Source of the DNA: Clytia hemisphaerica
Lineage: Eukaryota > Cnidaria > Hydrozoa > Leptothecata > Clytiidae
DNA: 64,000 bases
Direction: 5' to 3'
NCBI GenBank assembly: GCA_902728285.1
Contig: CACVBU010000412.1
Location: forward strand, 248,001 to 312,000
A program made the translations under genes and the position numbers. Position 1 is the first letter of the stretch, and every line of letters starts with the position of its first letter. The notes below the pieces were generated by a model. That model made no database searches. It was not told the origin of the DNA and saw only the letters and a list, made by a program, of their open reading frames with translations. This document shows, one piece after another, positions 37,461 to 49,800 of the stretch.

Positions 37461-37854
37461 GACTATGTATTGAATACTACTCGATTACTTGTAATTACTT
37501 GTAATCTTGGTTTTTTAATATTGATTTCTGAAATGACAAATTTTAGCTTTTACAAAAATCAGGAATCCAAGGAAGTCTTAAATACATAAATTAGGAAAAC
37601 ATCAATACTACCGTCAACTGCTCTAACTTGGGACGATTGGTCGAAACATGGGACTGTTGATATCTGGCCTGTATTTTCACTTACTGTTAAATCTCTTTGA
37701 CAACAAATTTGTTTTGATAACTCCACCAAGTTGATCATAGCTCATAACATGTCATGATAACTTTCATACTGATAGCGCGCCCTTTTTAACTTTTTTGTTT
37801 TAATTCAAAATGACCGGAACCCCGATTGGAGAATTAGAGAATGCCCACCTTGAT

Positions 37855-38182
37855 CAGGGGGGGTTTCATGGTTGGCGGAGGAGCGGAATCGGCCCTTTTT
37901 TCGGACAGAGTGGCGGAATTTGGCAAAAATTTAGACGGAATTACGGAAATTGGGTTCTCTGACGGAGACGGAAAATTAGACAATTTTAGTGCGGAAAAGC
38001 GGAATTTAGCAAAAAAATTTGCGGAATTTCGGAATTGGTAAAAGATATTCAAAATTTGCGACAAAAATATTGAATTTCAAAGGAATTTTCGGTGACGGAA
38101 TTTTGGTTCAATTTAAGACGGTTTGACGGAAATTGAAGAAAAAATTGGCGGAATTGCGGAATCGGGTACCCCCTGAAACCCC
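37855..38182. mobile_element. hAT-like MITE with GGGGGGTTTCA termini
   Basis: The left end CAGGGGGGGTTTCA and right end TGAAACCCC are inverted. The flanks ACCTTGAT (37847-37854) and CCCTTGAT (38183-38190) form an 8-bp near-perfect target duplication, typical of hAT. The interior is made of GGAATTTGCGGAATT-like repeats with no frame. Confidence 0.7.
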
Positions 38183-38583
38183 CCCTTGATTTAAAAGCCT
38201 ACTCGGTGCGATAAAGAAAGTTCAAAATTGCCAAGTGGCTGAAATCTAGCCTAGATATCCAAGCTCAAAATTTTAGAGAAAACTAAATTTACCTCAACAT
38301 ACAAAGTATTAAAATTATAGAGCTTGGTATCCCTAGAGAATGAAAGTGCAAACCCATGTTTCCAAAACTTTCCTAGCCAATCCAGGGCAGCAAAACAAAA
38401 ATTAATAAAAAGCAGCCTTACAAGATCTAAAACCATTTAAAACATTCAAAGATTACACCAGAGTCCATGAACATTGAAAAATGAACTTGCCTCTGTTTTC
38501 TTCTTTTTCATGTTTTCATGTAATAACAGAAAGCTCTAGCAAGTGGAGGACTATCCTATTTTTGCTTCAGAATTGCTCCGCCA

Positions 38584-38892
38584 TAGTGTGCAGAGGGGTC
38601 TGAACCCCCCATTAATATTTCATCCCCCTTATAAAGGTATCTCCCCTATTTTTAAAATTTTTTGATCCCGCACCATTTACAGGGGTCCGAGCCCCCATCA
38701 TATAATTTATGTGATATTAAATTTTATTGACTTAAATCAACATATAACATAAAAAAAAATTTTTTAACCAAAAAGTTACTATCCCCCCCATTTTTATTTG
38801 ATCCCCCCTATAAGCTCAAACCCCCATTTTAACTGGAAAATTGCCCATCCCCCCTATAAAGCCATCCTTGAAAATTCATACTATGTCCGCGC
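38584..38892. mobile_element. Insertion in the left foldback arm, probably hAT-like
   Basis: The right arm reads GAATTGCTCCGCG-TGTAGATTGG continuously, whereas the left arm is interrupted after GCTCCGCCA by about 310 bp beginning TAGTGTGCAGAGGGG and ending CATACTATG, followed by TCCGCGCCATGTAGATTGG. The interior has several CCCCCC(T)ATAAA motifs. CAGTGTGCAGAGG-like ends suggest hAT. Confidence 0.6.
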
Positions 38893-39047
38893 CATGTAGA
38901 TTGGTCCTTACGGCTTTAGCGAAGTGAGCGTAAGCAAGCGGACTGCATTCTCATATGGAGAATATAGTTATTAGATAACATACTAAAATTTCTATTCAAA
39001 ATTCCTTCTAGATCCTGAGAAAATTGACAGAAACTGCATGCCTCCAG

Positions 39048-39655
39048 CAGTCGGGTGTTTAAGATAAATACTGCAATTATTGTTCTTTTCGGAAATTATT
39101 GCCGAAAACGGCAATTTTTTTAACGATGAAATGCTGAATCAGCAGAAAAATAAAAAAGTAAATAAATGAAAATTGCCGTTTTCGGCAATTATTGCTGTTG
39201 CAAATAAAAGTTGATTTTTTTATTGAACACGTGGTATTTGACACCCTCGCGATAAGTAGGCCCACTGTGCCTCGTTATAGTTTTTTTTTTTCAACTGTTT
39301 TTTGTTAGAAATGCAGGTAGCAAAATCGAGTCATATGTAAACAAATTTACAACGGGGGTTTTGTTATCTCTTTCTGGCTGTGTTTCGGCATTGATGCAGG
39401 ATCTTTTAACTTATTATTTTAGAACTTTTCATGTTATTAAGCAACGAAAAATTGAAAAAATCACTTAGTTTTAAAAAACCGAAAAACCTTTTTCTCAATG
39501 CAATTTTACTATTTTCAAACACATCTGAAATCTTTGCCCTTAAAAGGAGAACACATTTTGCTGATTCAGCATTTCATCGTTAAAAAAATTGCCGTTTTCT
39601 GCAATAATTTCCTAAAAGAGCAATAATTGCAGTTTTTATCTTATACACCCGACTG
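39048..39655. mobile_element. MITE with CAGTCGGGTG termini in the foldback loop
   Basis: The left arm CAGTCGGGTGTTTAAGATAA and right arm TTATCTTATACACCCGACTG are followed inward by inverted TGCAATTATTG, AAAACGGCAATTTTTTTAACGATGAAATGCTGAATCAGCA and complement. Arms total about 90 bp. It is non-coding. Confidence 0.85.
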
Positions 39656-40214
39656 TCCAGCTAATGTTGTTGTCTTTTTTGCCTCTGAAAGTCGGGCCGT
39701 TTTGCGGGTCGTAATGAGCTGATGTAAACATGTGATGACATGAAACTAGCCTGGATATCCAGGCTGTAAATTATTTCACAGTCTAGTTTTAGATATTTTA
39801 TGTTCTGATTTACAGCCTGGTCTCCCTAGAGCGATTTGCATTCTCTTTAAGAGAATGCAGTCCGCTTGCTTGCGCTCACTTTGCTAAAGCCGTAAGGGCC
39901 AATCTACACAGCGCGGAGCAATTCTAAAGCAAAAATAGGATAGTCCTCCAGTTTCTAGTGAAGATAGGGCTTTCTGTTACAGTAAGTAAGTAAGTAAGTA
40001 ACTATTTATTTACCATTTGAACACTTAAAATACATGAGACGGTATCCACAAAATAAAAAAGGATGGAGACCGCCTTATAGCCTGGACTAATCATAAAAAT
40101 GCGGCCACCTAAGTGCAAGTAACAATTGTAAAATACATAAATTATTTCAGTAGATTAATTTGAAAATTTTTATTTATTTACGGATTAAAGATAAGCTGTG
40201 GGTAGGGAGTGTGC

Positions 40215-43200
40215 TCAGTATTCCCTAAGACAGTGAGTAAAGGCAAGAGATTTGACAAAGCTAGAATCAGATGAGCTCAGAGTAATATTTGGATAAGATC
40301 GCTGAATACTATTCCATTGTATTATGCAGATTTTAGAAAAAGATTTGTTACCAAAAGTAATGGTATTGTAGGAAGGAACAAAAAGGAGCTTCAATCTTGC
40401 TCCTCTGGTACCTTGATTATCGTCACCTTCAGCTTCAAGCTGAACAAATTCAAAAAAAATTAAGAAGATCTTGGGGTAATCTATTGTTCAAGAATTTGTG
40501 AACAAATGAAATATTAAGAGATTTGACTAGGTCAAAGATTTTAAGAATTTTAAGATCAGAAAAGAGTGGAGAAGAAGGACATTGAAAGGAATTAAAGTCA
40601 TGAGACGTAAGGCTTTCTTTTGAAGAATAAATATAGGTTTGGATGTGTGGTGTTTTCAGTGAGGCCCCAGAGCTGACAACCATATTGGAGATGAGAGTGA
40701 AATAGAGCGAAGTAGATGTTAACTAGAGTTTTTGTTGGAACGTAGTGCCTGAGCTTAGATAAGATACCATTTGCTCGAGCAAGTTTGGCTGACAAAAAAG
40801 TGGTGTGAGCTTTCCAATTGAGATGCGAATCAATCAAAATACCAAGATATTTTGATATGGGAGCTTTGAAAGATTTTCTTACCTCCGATTTTAAGAAAAG
40901 GGATGAAAGGAAGAGGTTTGCGACAATGTCTAAAGATTAAAAATTCTGTTTTCCCTGCATTAAGGGAAATTTTATTCGATTTCAACCATGTTTGGAGGGA
41001 TCTCAAGTCACGATTGACTCTGTTGCATAATGAAAGCAGATCAGGGTTAAAATGTAAGAGGTGGGTATCATCAGCAAAATGAAAAGTTTCACTTGAAAAG
41101 ATGGCATTGTGAAGATCGTTTATATAAATTAAAAATAAAAGGGGTCCAAGAACAGAGCCTTGTGGAACTCCATGAGGAATTATTTTAATAGAAGACTCAG
41201 TGGAGGAGATGGAAACAAACTGAGATCTATAGGATAGATACGATCTAAACCATTCATTAGCTTTGCCTCTGATTCCATAATGATTTAATTTTGAAATCAG
41301 AATAGAGTGATCAACAGTGTCAAAAGCCTTTTGCAAATCAACAAACACACCGCATGCAAAGTCACCACTATCAAGAGATTTACGAATACGTTCAACAATG
41401 TTAAGCAAAGTGTGGATTGTTGAGTGAGATCTACGAAAACCAAATTGACGTTCAAAAAATACGCGATGAGAATCTAGAAAAGTAATGATACGAGAGTACA
41501 TAAGTTTTTCAAGAATTTTTTCGATGTTGGAAAGTAAAGAAATTGGGCGGTAATTATTAGAGATCTCAAGAGGGGAGCCTTTGTTTTTGAAAACAGGAAT
41601 TACTTTGCAAAGTTTAAGCATTGTGGGGAAAGAACCACATTCAAAAGAAAGGTTAAAAAGAAAAGATAGCGGTCCAGAAAGGTCAAATTTTAAAAGGCGA
41701 AGGATTTTTTGGGGGATGCTATTGGGACCAGATGATTTATTTAGGGGAAGGGATTTAATAATTAATAAAACTTCAGCTGGGTTGACACGGTCAAGAAAAA
41801 TAGAATTTCTGATGCGGTTCTTAAGATAATGGGAAAAGTGATGGTTGGTTGGACCAATTTTGGAGCGAACAGTCTCTGCAATGGATGTAAAAAAGTCATT
41901 GAAGCCATTGGCAACAACTTTTGGATCTGAGGTAAGATGACCATTAACACGAATAGACGAGGGAGATGATTTAGAATTTGAGCCAATGATCTCTCTGATA
42001 CCTTCCCAGACTTTCAAAATATTAGTAGCATGGACAGAGAAAAACCTGGAATAATGATTATTTTTGCTCTTACGTGTAAGAGTAACTATGAGGTTTTTGT
42101 AAGTTTTGTATCGTTGATAATAAAAAGTTTTCATAATTGGGTCTTTGGTTTTGATATATTTCCTTGAGTAATATTGACGTTGAGAAATTGATTTGATAAT
42201 CCCAGGGGTGATCCATGGTTTAGCTCTGGTTTTTTGTTGGCGTTTTGTCACAATTACAGTTGGAACATGTTGATCAATTAGGTTTTGAATTAGATCATAG
42301 AATGTTTTGAAAGCTTGATCAACATCTGTTATGTGATATAATTTGTTTGCCCAATCAGTGCCAAGAAAGTCTAGAATAAAATTATTTTAAAAAAGGTAAA
42401 ACAAAATTTTTCCAATCTTTCCTAGAAGATTTACCAGGCTTTGGTTTGTTAGAAGAACCACAGATAAGGTGAAATTGGGGAAGATGATCAGAGATGGAAT
42501 AAAGCAGATTACCTGAAAAACTGTGTTTTTCAGAAATTGAGGAAAAGATATTATCAATAAGTGTCATAGAGTGGTCAGTAATACGAGTAGGAAGGAAAAT
42601 ATTAGGTATAAGAAAGTGTGATCCAAAGTTGTTCAGGTAAGATAATATGTTAGAATCGGAAGGAGCATTGAGAAGATTAATGTTGAAATCACCAAGAAGA
42701 ATAATTTGTTTATTTTCTTTGTTAATTTTATTTAAAAATGATTCTATGAGTTTGTTGAATTCATCAAGAGAGAGAAGTGGGTGTTTATAGATTGATCCAA
42801 CGATGGTGTTAGTGGAATTCGGACAAGATATTTCTGCAAAAGTGGATTCAAGAAGAGTTGGATAATAGAGCATAGAATCAAGATCTTTGCGAGGTTCATA
42901 GTCTAGATTTTTTGAGATGTATAACATAGTGCCACCAACAGAAGCCTCCGTAGGAGTATGAATTGGTACATGAAAGTTCTCAAGATTGAAGTTAAACGAA
43001 GGTTTTTTGCCTTTCAAAAGACGGGTCTCGGTAATAGCCATTACGTCAAAATTGAAGTTAAGTTTAGAAAGAAGAGTAGTTAAGTCATCAAAATGTAGAG
43101 CTAAGGAAGCAATATTCAGGTGAAAAGAAGAAAAGGAAAAGGGTCCGTTTTCACGAACAAGTTTTTGAAAATCAGAGGTTTTGGTAATACTTACAGTCGG

Positions 43201-43516
43201 CAGTCATCACATTGTCAAGGTCAAGACAATTATTTGAGCAATGATCAGAGATAAGACTAAGATTGCGAGCAATCTCGAGAATTTTAGGGTTCAGAGCACC
43301 AGAGGAGGAAGGTTGAATTTCAGGTTTGAAAGGAAGTGAGCCAAGGAGGCATTTAGGACAGTACCAATCTTTGGTACTGTCTGATAAAAAATGGAATTCA
43401 GCAAGAGATAACCCTGAGCATTTAAAATGAGTCCAAAGTTTACAGGAATCACAAAAAATAGAGTTGCCTTCATTAACTGATTTAGAGCATACTGAGCAAG
43501 GATATTGTGTAGGCAT
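40215..43516 (-). pseudogene. LINE ORF2: PHD finger, endonuclease and reverse transcriptase, frameshifted
   Basis: The N-terminal part (43516-43175) is a C4HC3 PHD-type zinc finger (CSVC, CDSC, HFKC, CPKC pairs). It is followed in another frame by an apurinic-type endonuclease (43041-42382; ITETRL, LLGDFNINLL, SDHLP). The reverse transcriptase (42251-40830 and on) contains NYRPISLLS, FVDLQKAFDTVDH, GVPQGSVLGPLLF and FADDTHLL, the catalytic Asp pair being in FADD. A C-terminal domain follows to the stop at 40215. Frame changes are needed near 43150, 42380, 40840, 40620 and 40450. The open blocks are long, so decay is recent, or some shifts are assembly errors. The family nicks target DNA and primes reverse transcription there. 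Confidence 0.9.
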
Positions 43517-43839
43517 AAAGTGAAACTTACCAATCTTTATAGAGTCAAAACAAGGTCAAAAAAAAGAAAAACCATGGAGAAACACCAGAATGAGCTGTGA
43601 AAGGAAACTTTAAAACAAGAATGTAAAAAAGTACGCATGCAGTTCTCTGTCTGCAATTATGAATTTTGCGGACCGAGAGAGAGCAACACAAAATCAAAAC
43701 AAAGCACGCGTACGGGTTGTAATTTAAACTAAAATGAGAAATCACAGCACAACGCGAAATATAGAAATTAGGGGAGTATCCCCGAGAAGAAAAAAAAAAT
43801 AAATATTTTGACAAAATAAGATCTAAAATATGTAGAAAT

Positions 43840-44673
43840 TTATGATGGAACCTTGGTCTTAAAATCGTATCCTGGAAAAGTACTTTCTAACACACTCAAA
43901 TGTTCGATTTTTGTCTTTACATCAATCCCGTTTTCTTTGCTTGAAATGAAAATAGTACCATTATATACCCAAAAACGATCAATTAGTTTCTCGTCAAAGA
44001 GTTTTTTACATGAGCTCCATAGGAATTTTGTATAAGGAGCCAGATTACAGTTAATGAAAATGTTATTATTAATACCAATTCTTGCCAGTTTCTCTTTCGC
44101 AGCTTTTCCCTTAAAATTCTTTTTGTTTTGATGTAAGATATCACATTTCTTTCTATTGACAAATCTAATAATTGTTCGTGAGTTTTTGTCTTTTTTACTT
44201 TTTTTCAATCTATGACAAGCTTCTATGTCGGATTTGTGGATAACAATGCCAATGCTGTCGGCTATCGATATGATTTTTGATTCCAGATCTTCGTCTTCTT
44301 CGTCTGGGATTCCGTGAATTTCTACGTTATTTCGCCTTACATATTGCTGTAGGTTTATATTCTCAATTTCAATCTTTGTCAGTCTATTTTTTGTTTCTTT
44401 CAATTCCTCTTTTAATAATTCATTCTCACTTTTTAGTTGCTTGATAATTTCTGCACTAGCATTAGAGATTTCTTCTGAGAGAGAAGCATGTAGTTTAGCG
44501 ATCTCTTCAGTAAACATTTCCTGGGTGATTGCTAACTTTGAACGATCAACGAAAAAATCACTTTCATCGTAATCATTTTCTTCAGAGGATGTTGAGCTTT
44601 TCTTATTTGGTTTTCTTCCTCTACGACCCATTGTTGGTTGAAGAAGAATAAGTTCAGAAAAAGTTCGACTCAC
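43840..44673 (-). CDS. LINE ORF1p, coiled coil with L1-ORF1-like RRM
   Basis: A 277-aa open frame from the upstream Met at 44673. A second Met (44631, MGRRGRKPNKK) gives 263 aa and may be the real start, because it begins the basic N-terminus. An acidic/Ser-rich stretch is followed by a coiled coil (about 70-125, heptads rich in Leu, Glu and Lys). Then comes an RRM-like region (NNVEIHGIPDEE, CHRLKKS, TIIRFVNRKK) and a C-terminal domain, as in L1 ORF1p (Transposase_22). By family knowledge it is a trimeric RNA chaperone that coats the element's RNA. It is uninterrupted, unlike ORF2. Confidence 0.88.
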   Translation of the reverse strand: MSRTFSELILLQPTMGRRGRKPNKKSSTSSEENDYDESDFFVDRSKLAITQEMFTEEIAKLHASLSEEISNASAEIIKQLKSENELLKEELKETKNRLTKIEIENINLQQYVRRNNVEIHGIPDEEDEDLESKIISIADSIGIVIHKSDIEACHRLKKSKKDKNSRTIIRFVNRKKCDILHQNKKNFKGKAAKEKLARIGINNNIFINCNLAPYTKFLWSSCKKLFDEKLIDRFWVYNGTIFISSKENGIDVKTKIEHLSVLESTFPGYDFKTKVPS

Positions 44674-45061
44674 TAAAGATAGGTAGGTGTGTTCTTGCCC
44701 TAGGTCATGCGTCTAGAGGCACGTCCGTACTCTTCGATGGTCAGCGAGCGAGAGATTGATTACATGAAAACATGAAAAAGAAGAAAACAGAGGCAAGTTC
44801 ATTTTCCAAGAAAACATGGTTGGTCATGATAATGCATGCAAAGTTTTTTATGGACTTTGGTGTAATCTTTGGATGTTTTAAATAGTTTTAGATCTTGTAA
44901 GACTGCTTTTTATTAATTTCTGATTTGCTGCCCTGGGTTGGCTAGGAAACATGGGTTTTCACTTTCATTCTCTAGGGAGACCAAGCTCTATAATTTAAGA
45001 ACTTTGTATGTTGAGGTAAATTTTGTTTTTTCTTAAATTTTGAGCTTGGATATCCAGGCTA

Positions 45062-45769
45062 ACATGAAACGGGCCTATATAATCCAACATATAGCCAGAC
45101 GATCTCAATCGAACGGAATTGACAATCGAACCAGTCGAACCAAATTGAACGCAATCGACCGATTGAAATTCGATTGTCGAACGATAGAAGCACCCAAATT
45201 GAAATATTAAAACCCTGGTTTTGATCTTTTCTTCGAAAACGCAATACCGATACATTCTTCTCTTCGTGAAATTGTCTGTTTTTTTGTCGGTATAAGCATG
45301 GTCTTCCTCCCTTCTATATCATAAAAAGAATATCTTGAATAATAGAATATAATATCACAATCAGCAATCCTCAACCTTCGAATACCTTTTCTTTATTTTC
45401 TTCAATCAAACAGTCAAACTAGACTCGATAGACGTTCTTGCGTTCTTCTTCTTTTGCTTTTGAAAACTCTGAACTTTTATTTCATTGATCCAGTCGGGTC
45501 GGACTTTAACGTAAAAGTATGAGTCACTCACAATACACCCTTCATTCTAGAGGATTAGAGTAAGGTGTTGAGCCATTATAAACAGATAAAATGTAATATA
45601 TACTAGTCGGTTCCGAATGAAAACATCAATACACACCTACGATAAGGCTTACTAATACAGTCGTGTGTAGCTGTACCATACTAAGACCACAGAGTATACT
45701 ACAACCTCTTAATAATACATAATATGCTAGAATCGGAATTCTTGCATGAAACTTTTTCGCTAGCGATTT
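45062..45769. other. Intergenic DNA, no feature seen
   Basis: The stretch is AT-rich. Minus-strand frames at 44995-45255 overlap the foldback arm and are not taken as genes. CGATTGAA / TTCAATCG-type motifs recur at 45090-45185 but define no element. Confidence 0.45.
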
Positions 45770-46107
45770 TACTCTTGCTTGTCTCCCGATACAGGGGGGT
45801 AGGAAAATTTTCTAAATTCTAATAAGCGCGGGGGGGGGTGGAATAAGAGGGGGAGTAATTTGAAGACAGAATTTTTTTAAACTGATATCAATTTCAACAA
45901 CAAAAAAGAAACTTTAGCAAATGAATACCTAAAATAAGAACCGCAATACTAGCAAAAAATTTTAACAAGTTTAAGATCTATCTACACAGTAATAAAATAT
46001 TGAATTATTCGAATTTAATTAGCGGGAGGGGGGTCTTAATAAGAGCGGGGGATGGATTTTTTTCTCTTAAGAATTAGCGGGGGACGACTATTCGGGAGAC
46101 AAGAGTA
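45770..46107. mobile_element. TA-flanked MITE with ACTCTTG...CAAGAGT termini
   Basis: The left end TACTCTTGCTTGTCTCCCGA and right end TCGGGAGACAAGAGTA are inverted. The poly-G interior (AATAAGCGCGGGGGGG, ATTAGCGGGAGGGGGG) resembles family 1 in style but not in termini. TA lies at both ends. Confidence 0.8.
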
Positions 46108-46883
46108 GACGGCGCAGCAGATACACAAATTTTTCAAAAGATTAAAGTAAAAACGTACAGTAAAGCAGAGATCACCTCATACTTTGAATATGTTTACCTC
46201 GTTTTCCGTAAGATTCCATTTTCCACACAAAGATTCCAGTAACCAAACTCGTATCCACCCTTAGCTTGCTTTTTGAATTTTGATAGCGCTCACGAAAGGA
46301 GAGAAGATGTATCACAAAATCAGTAAAACATAAAAAAGAGGTGCAAGTGGATCTGGGTATAAGGATTGTCGACCAATTTTTCCGGGATTTTACAGCTATT
46401 TTTCCTGGATTTGATACATTATAGAAAGGAATTTTCTCTAAAGGTTTTTTGACGACGTTTTTTGTTACAAGATCTTGCATGTATACATTAAACTCGAGTA
46501 AACAACATTTCAGGGGTCCCTCCAAACATGTCGTTGTGTAGCTCAGGCTTAAATTATATACTGACAAACCTGACCTATCAATCAGTATTAAAAAGCTGAT
46601 AATGCGCAGGGAACGATTTCTTTCCTTTTAATATCTGACCTGATCTGACATTATTATGAAGTCACTAGATTTTAAAAAGTGTATCTGACAGGGTCGATTT
46701 TGCTCAACGTTAAAATTTGGTCTGACAGAAAAAAGAATTTAGTTAGAAGTATCTGACAGAAAAAAAAAAATTAGTTAGAGGTATCTGACAGAAAAAAAGA
46801 ATTTAGTTAGAGGTATCTGACAGAGAAAAATCGAAAGAGGGGTCCACTGTATTCATAAGGTCAATATATTATTCAACCAAATC
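46108..46883. repeat. Gene A 3' flank with TATCTGACAGA repeats
   Basis: Three to four units of about 37 bp (GAATTTAGTTAGAGGTATCTGACAGAAAAAA) lie at about 46720-46830, with looser TCTGACA motifs from 46635. A 131-codon minus-strand frame (46172-46567) has no recognised domain. The repeats end 53 bp beyond the stop codon of the CAP/ShK gene, so they may be transcribed in its 3' UTR. Confidence 0.6.
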
Positions 46884-49800
46884 TTAACAAACTTGGCAAG
46901 TCTTTCGACAATGTGCTTTGGTGAAAGCTCCATATTCTTGATGATCGCAATACATTTTCCGTTTTTCACAATCCGGATCTTTATCGGAACAATCCCTACT
47001 TCCTCGTCTCTTTGATCCTGGTTCATACATATTGCAAGGCACACGCCGAACACGGTGTCCAGGACAAGTTTTCCCACCGAACATTTTAGGTGGTGTGTTA
47101 CAAAATCTATAGAAGACTTTAAAACTGTCAAGTTGGTCTACATAAGAGCAGGGGGAAACCTGTGTCCATGTAGACCAACCACCGTCTATCAGCTCGTTCC
47201 TGTCTAAAATGCATTTGGTGCAACTACGAAAACAGTTTTTATGCATGAAATATTGTAGCGCCGGTACCTGACATTGGCCCTCTTTGGCCCAGTCGTCGCA
47301 TTGGGCCATTCTCGAGTAACATGGAGTGTATCCTAGGTTTGTTTCGATTGAGTTTTGTTGAAAAAGTGCATTTCTATAGCCGGGTAGTTGTAATTGCCAG
47401 AATGTCATCTCTGAAAACCAATGGAATGAAATATAATTAGTCTTTGTGGTGTACGGGAGGACATTCTATATAGTTGTTAAATTAGCAAGCTACCAAAGCT
47501 TATGAGAAATATGATTTTGTTAGTCACTTGAAAAATCAGCTTCATGAGGTGGGGTTCCTCTCCGGCAAGAAGCTGTAATGAAGCTTCATCCCCACTTGCA
47601 AAGTTAATTAAAAAACCCAATAATGAATTTTTGGATTTTTAGCTTAAAAAGTTGAACTTAAATTATCATTTATGCAGCCAATCATTTTGCTTGGTTGGAC
47701 CTTTTGACCTATCCCACACAGCCATTAGAGCAAGTATCATCCCCAAGAAATAGTACATCGTTAATTTCGAAAAATAATAATAGACTGTAACAGAAAAAAA
47801 GGATTTAGTAGTTAAAACATCCTTTCTGATCGGTGGTCCTGACCAAGGGAAGTGTTACTACCAGCTCTATCCATACATTCCTGTGTCACAGACCCGTTGG
47901 GACCCCAGCCCCACTGAAAAATTTGGCGAAAATTTCGTCCCCGGTGGGAAAATACCCTGTAGAAACTCAGCCCTATTGGGAAATTGAAATTGATTTCATC
48001 CCATTCATTCGAAATTCAATGTTTAAAAATTACACTCCAAAACCATCACCACTGGATTCTTAAACCTTGAAACAATAGAAATTCTATCCTAATTGGGATT
48101 TCTAAAGGAATTTTTAACCCCACTGAAGAAAAAAGTTCCACTGGGGCTGTAAGACGTGTATACCCGTAGGCTACTGGCATCCACTAACGGATTCGTGCTC
48201 CTTATACTACCTGGGGTTTTGTAGAGGTCTACGATTCAGACTAGTATATCCATAGTACCTCTGGAACAATAACTAACCCGAAATTCTTATCGAGTTTTTT
48301 TTGCCATGTCGAAGGATCGAAGAGGGGGAGTGCAAATTTGTGGAATTTTGAAGGTACAGCGAAGCAAATACTTACGTAAAGGTTCTGTAGGGATTTTGAC
48401 TTTGGATTGTTCTTGGATCAAATCTTTGAAGAACATGACAACAAAACCACTTCTTGTTACATTGTTGTACGATATTCCAGCACCAAATCTTTGAGATCCT
48501 TGCCAAAGTAGCTGTTTGAAATGCCCTGAAATAACAGAAAGATTACAAAAGCCTTAAGGTATGTGTTCACCTTCCTTGACACATTCTCTTTAATTGATCA
48601 TATCTTTAGAACAACAAATTTTTATACATCAAAAGTATATATTTTCTGAATGCCAATAATATTCTCTTTCTAATGGCAAAATTTTCAGCTGAATTTAAAA
48701 AACTGGGCAGGATATAATTAAAATCTTAAGAATTTTAACCTTACCTACTTCAAAGAAGTTAAAGTCACCCATAGCTTTTGAAATTTGAAAAAATAATTTC
48801 GATACTATGTTCCCAATAGATTGAACCAAAAAAATGTCTTAGGATTTTTTTTTGGATCGACTTTAACTCGAGAAAACTTAAAAATTGTTAAAATTTGGAA
48901 AAAAATCATTCATTTCTCGAGTTTTTTCCACTTAACCTGAAATTGTGAAGCTTTAACTCGATTAGAAAAGAAATCCTAAGACATTTTTTTAGTTCAATTC
49001 TTTGCTGAAAATATAAAAAAAAAATTAAGTTCATAGCTAAATGCTATGGGTGACTTTAACCTCGTTAAAACTAGTATGGTGTGGTAAAATTTCGTTTTTT
49101 TCTACATCAATTTGAATTTTTTAACGAGATGATTGCTGTTAATTTGAGTAATCAGTGAAATGTGTCAAAAATATTACTATTCAATAGAGGTGAGAATAAA
49201 CATCAGCTGAATTCTCTCTTTTGTCTTTGTTGTTTCCGAAAGAGACAATTATTTGAGTAAATAATCCATCATAAGACGAACTTTGTTTTGAAACTTAAAT
49301 TGTTATAACTCTGGATCTAAAAAAGATTTTAAGATCGCGATTTTACCAAAATGAAATCCAGTAACTTTTCTTCCACTTTGACTGAAAAAATTTTTTTTGA
49401 CAAAAAATCGGAAAAAAGGTGTACACATACCTTAAAAAAAATCCCTATGAAAAAAACATCTCAAAGAAATTTCAAATTGTTCCAAGCATGAAAATATGAA
49501 AAACAACTACTTTATTGGGATAAATTTTCGCGGGGATTAAATTTCGCAGATTTTGAGTACCCGGGTGTCATCTGAAAAATTAAGTCCCATTGGGAATTTA
49601 GAAAAGGCTCAGCATTTGCGAAATTGCGAAAACTTTTCCCGCAATAAAATGCAATTTGACCAACATCCAAGAATTTTTCCAAATATTGATTTATATGTAA
49701 ATACCTCCGATGACTTTTCCATGCTCCAACGGCGAAAGATGACCAACAGAATCAATCGTTTCTATACCAAGACCGTGCCTTAACAAAAAAGAGTGTTTAA

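Larger units (their letters stand above)
39980..44759 (-). mobile_element. CR1/L2-like non-LTR retrotransposon (LINE)
   Basis: It is read on the minus strand. The 5' end is near 44759 and the 3' tail is a short (TTAC)n microsatellite at 39981-40001, as in the CR1/L2/Jockey group. ORF1 (43840-44673) is intact; ORF2 (40215-43516) carries PHD finger, endonuclease and reverse transcriptase but is frameshifted. Boundaries are taken from the interrupted foldback arm: the opposite arm reads the uninterrupted equivalent of CTTTCTGTTATTACATG, here split into CTTTCTGTTA (ending 39979) and TTACATG (from 44760). Full length is about 4.8 kb. Confidence 0.9.
38247..45061. mobile_element. Large foldback DNA element hosting nested insertions
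   Basis: The outer ends TAGCCTAGATATCCAAGCTC (38247) and GAGCTTGGATATCCAGGCTA (ending 45061) begin inverted arms of several hundred bp. The right arm is cut by the LINE at 39980-44759, so its halves are about 39830-39979 and 44760-45061. The left arm is cut by an insertion at about 38584-38892. A MITE (39048-39655) sits in the loop. AGCCTGGATATCCAGGCT occurs again at 39749, inside the loop. No transposase is present. Confidence 0.82.

Noticed and set aside
41581..41829. Plus-strand frame opposite the reverse transcriptase
   Set aside because: It is a shadow of LINE ORF2.
43840..44673. LINE ORF1 as a host gene
   Set aside because: Its coiled coil plus L1-ORF1-like RRM, and its position directly 5' of a PHD-EN-RT ORF2 on the same strand, identify it as retrotransposon-encoded.
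46172..46567. 131-codon minus-strand frame
   Set aside because: It has no domain, no splice context linking it to a neighbour, and sits in repeat-rich DNA next to a MITE. A lineage-specific small gene cannot be excluded.
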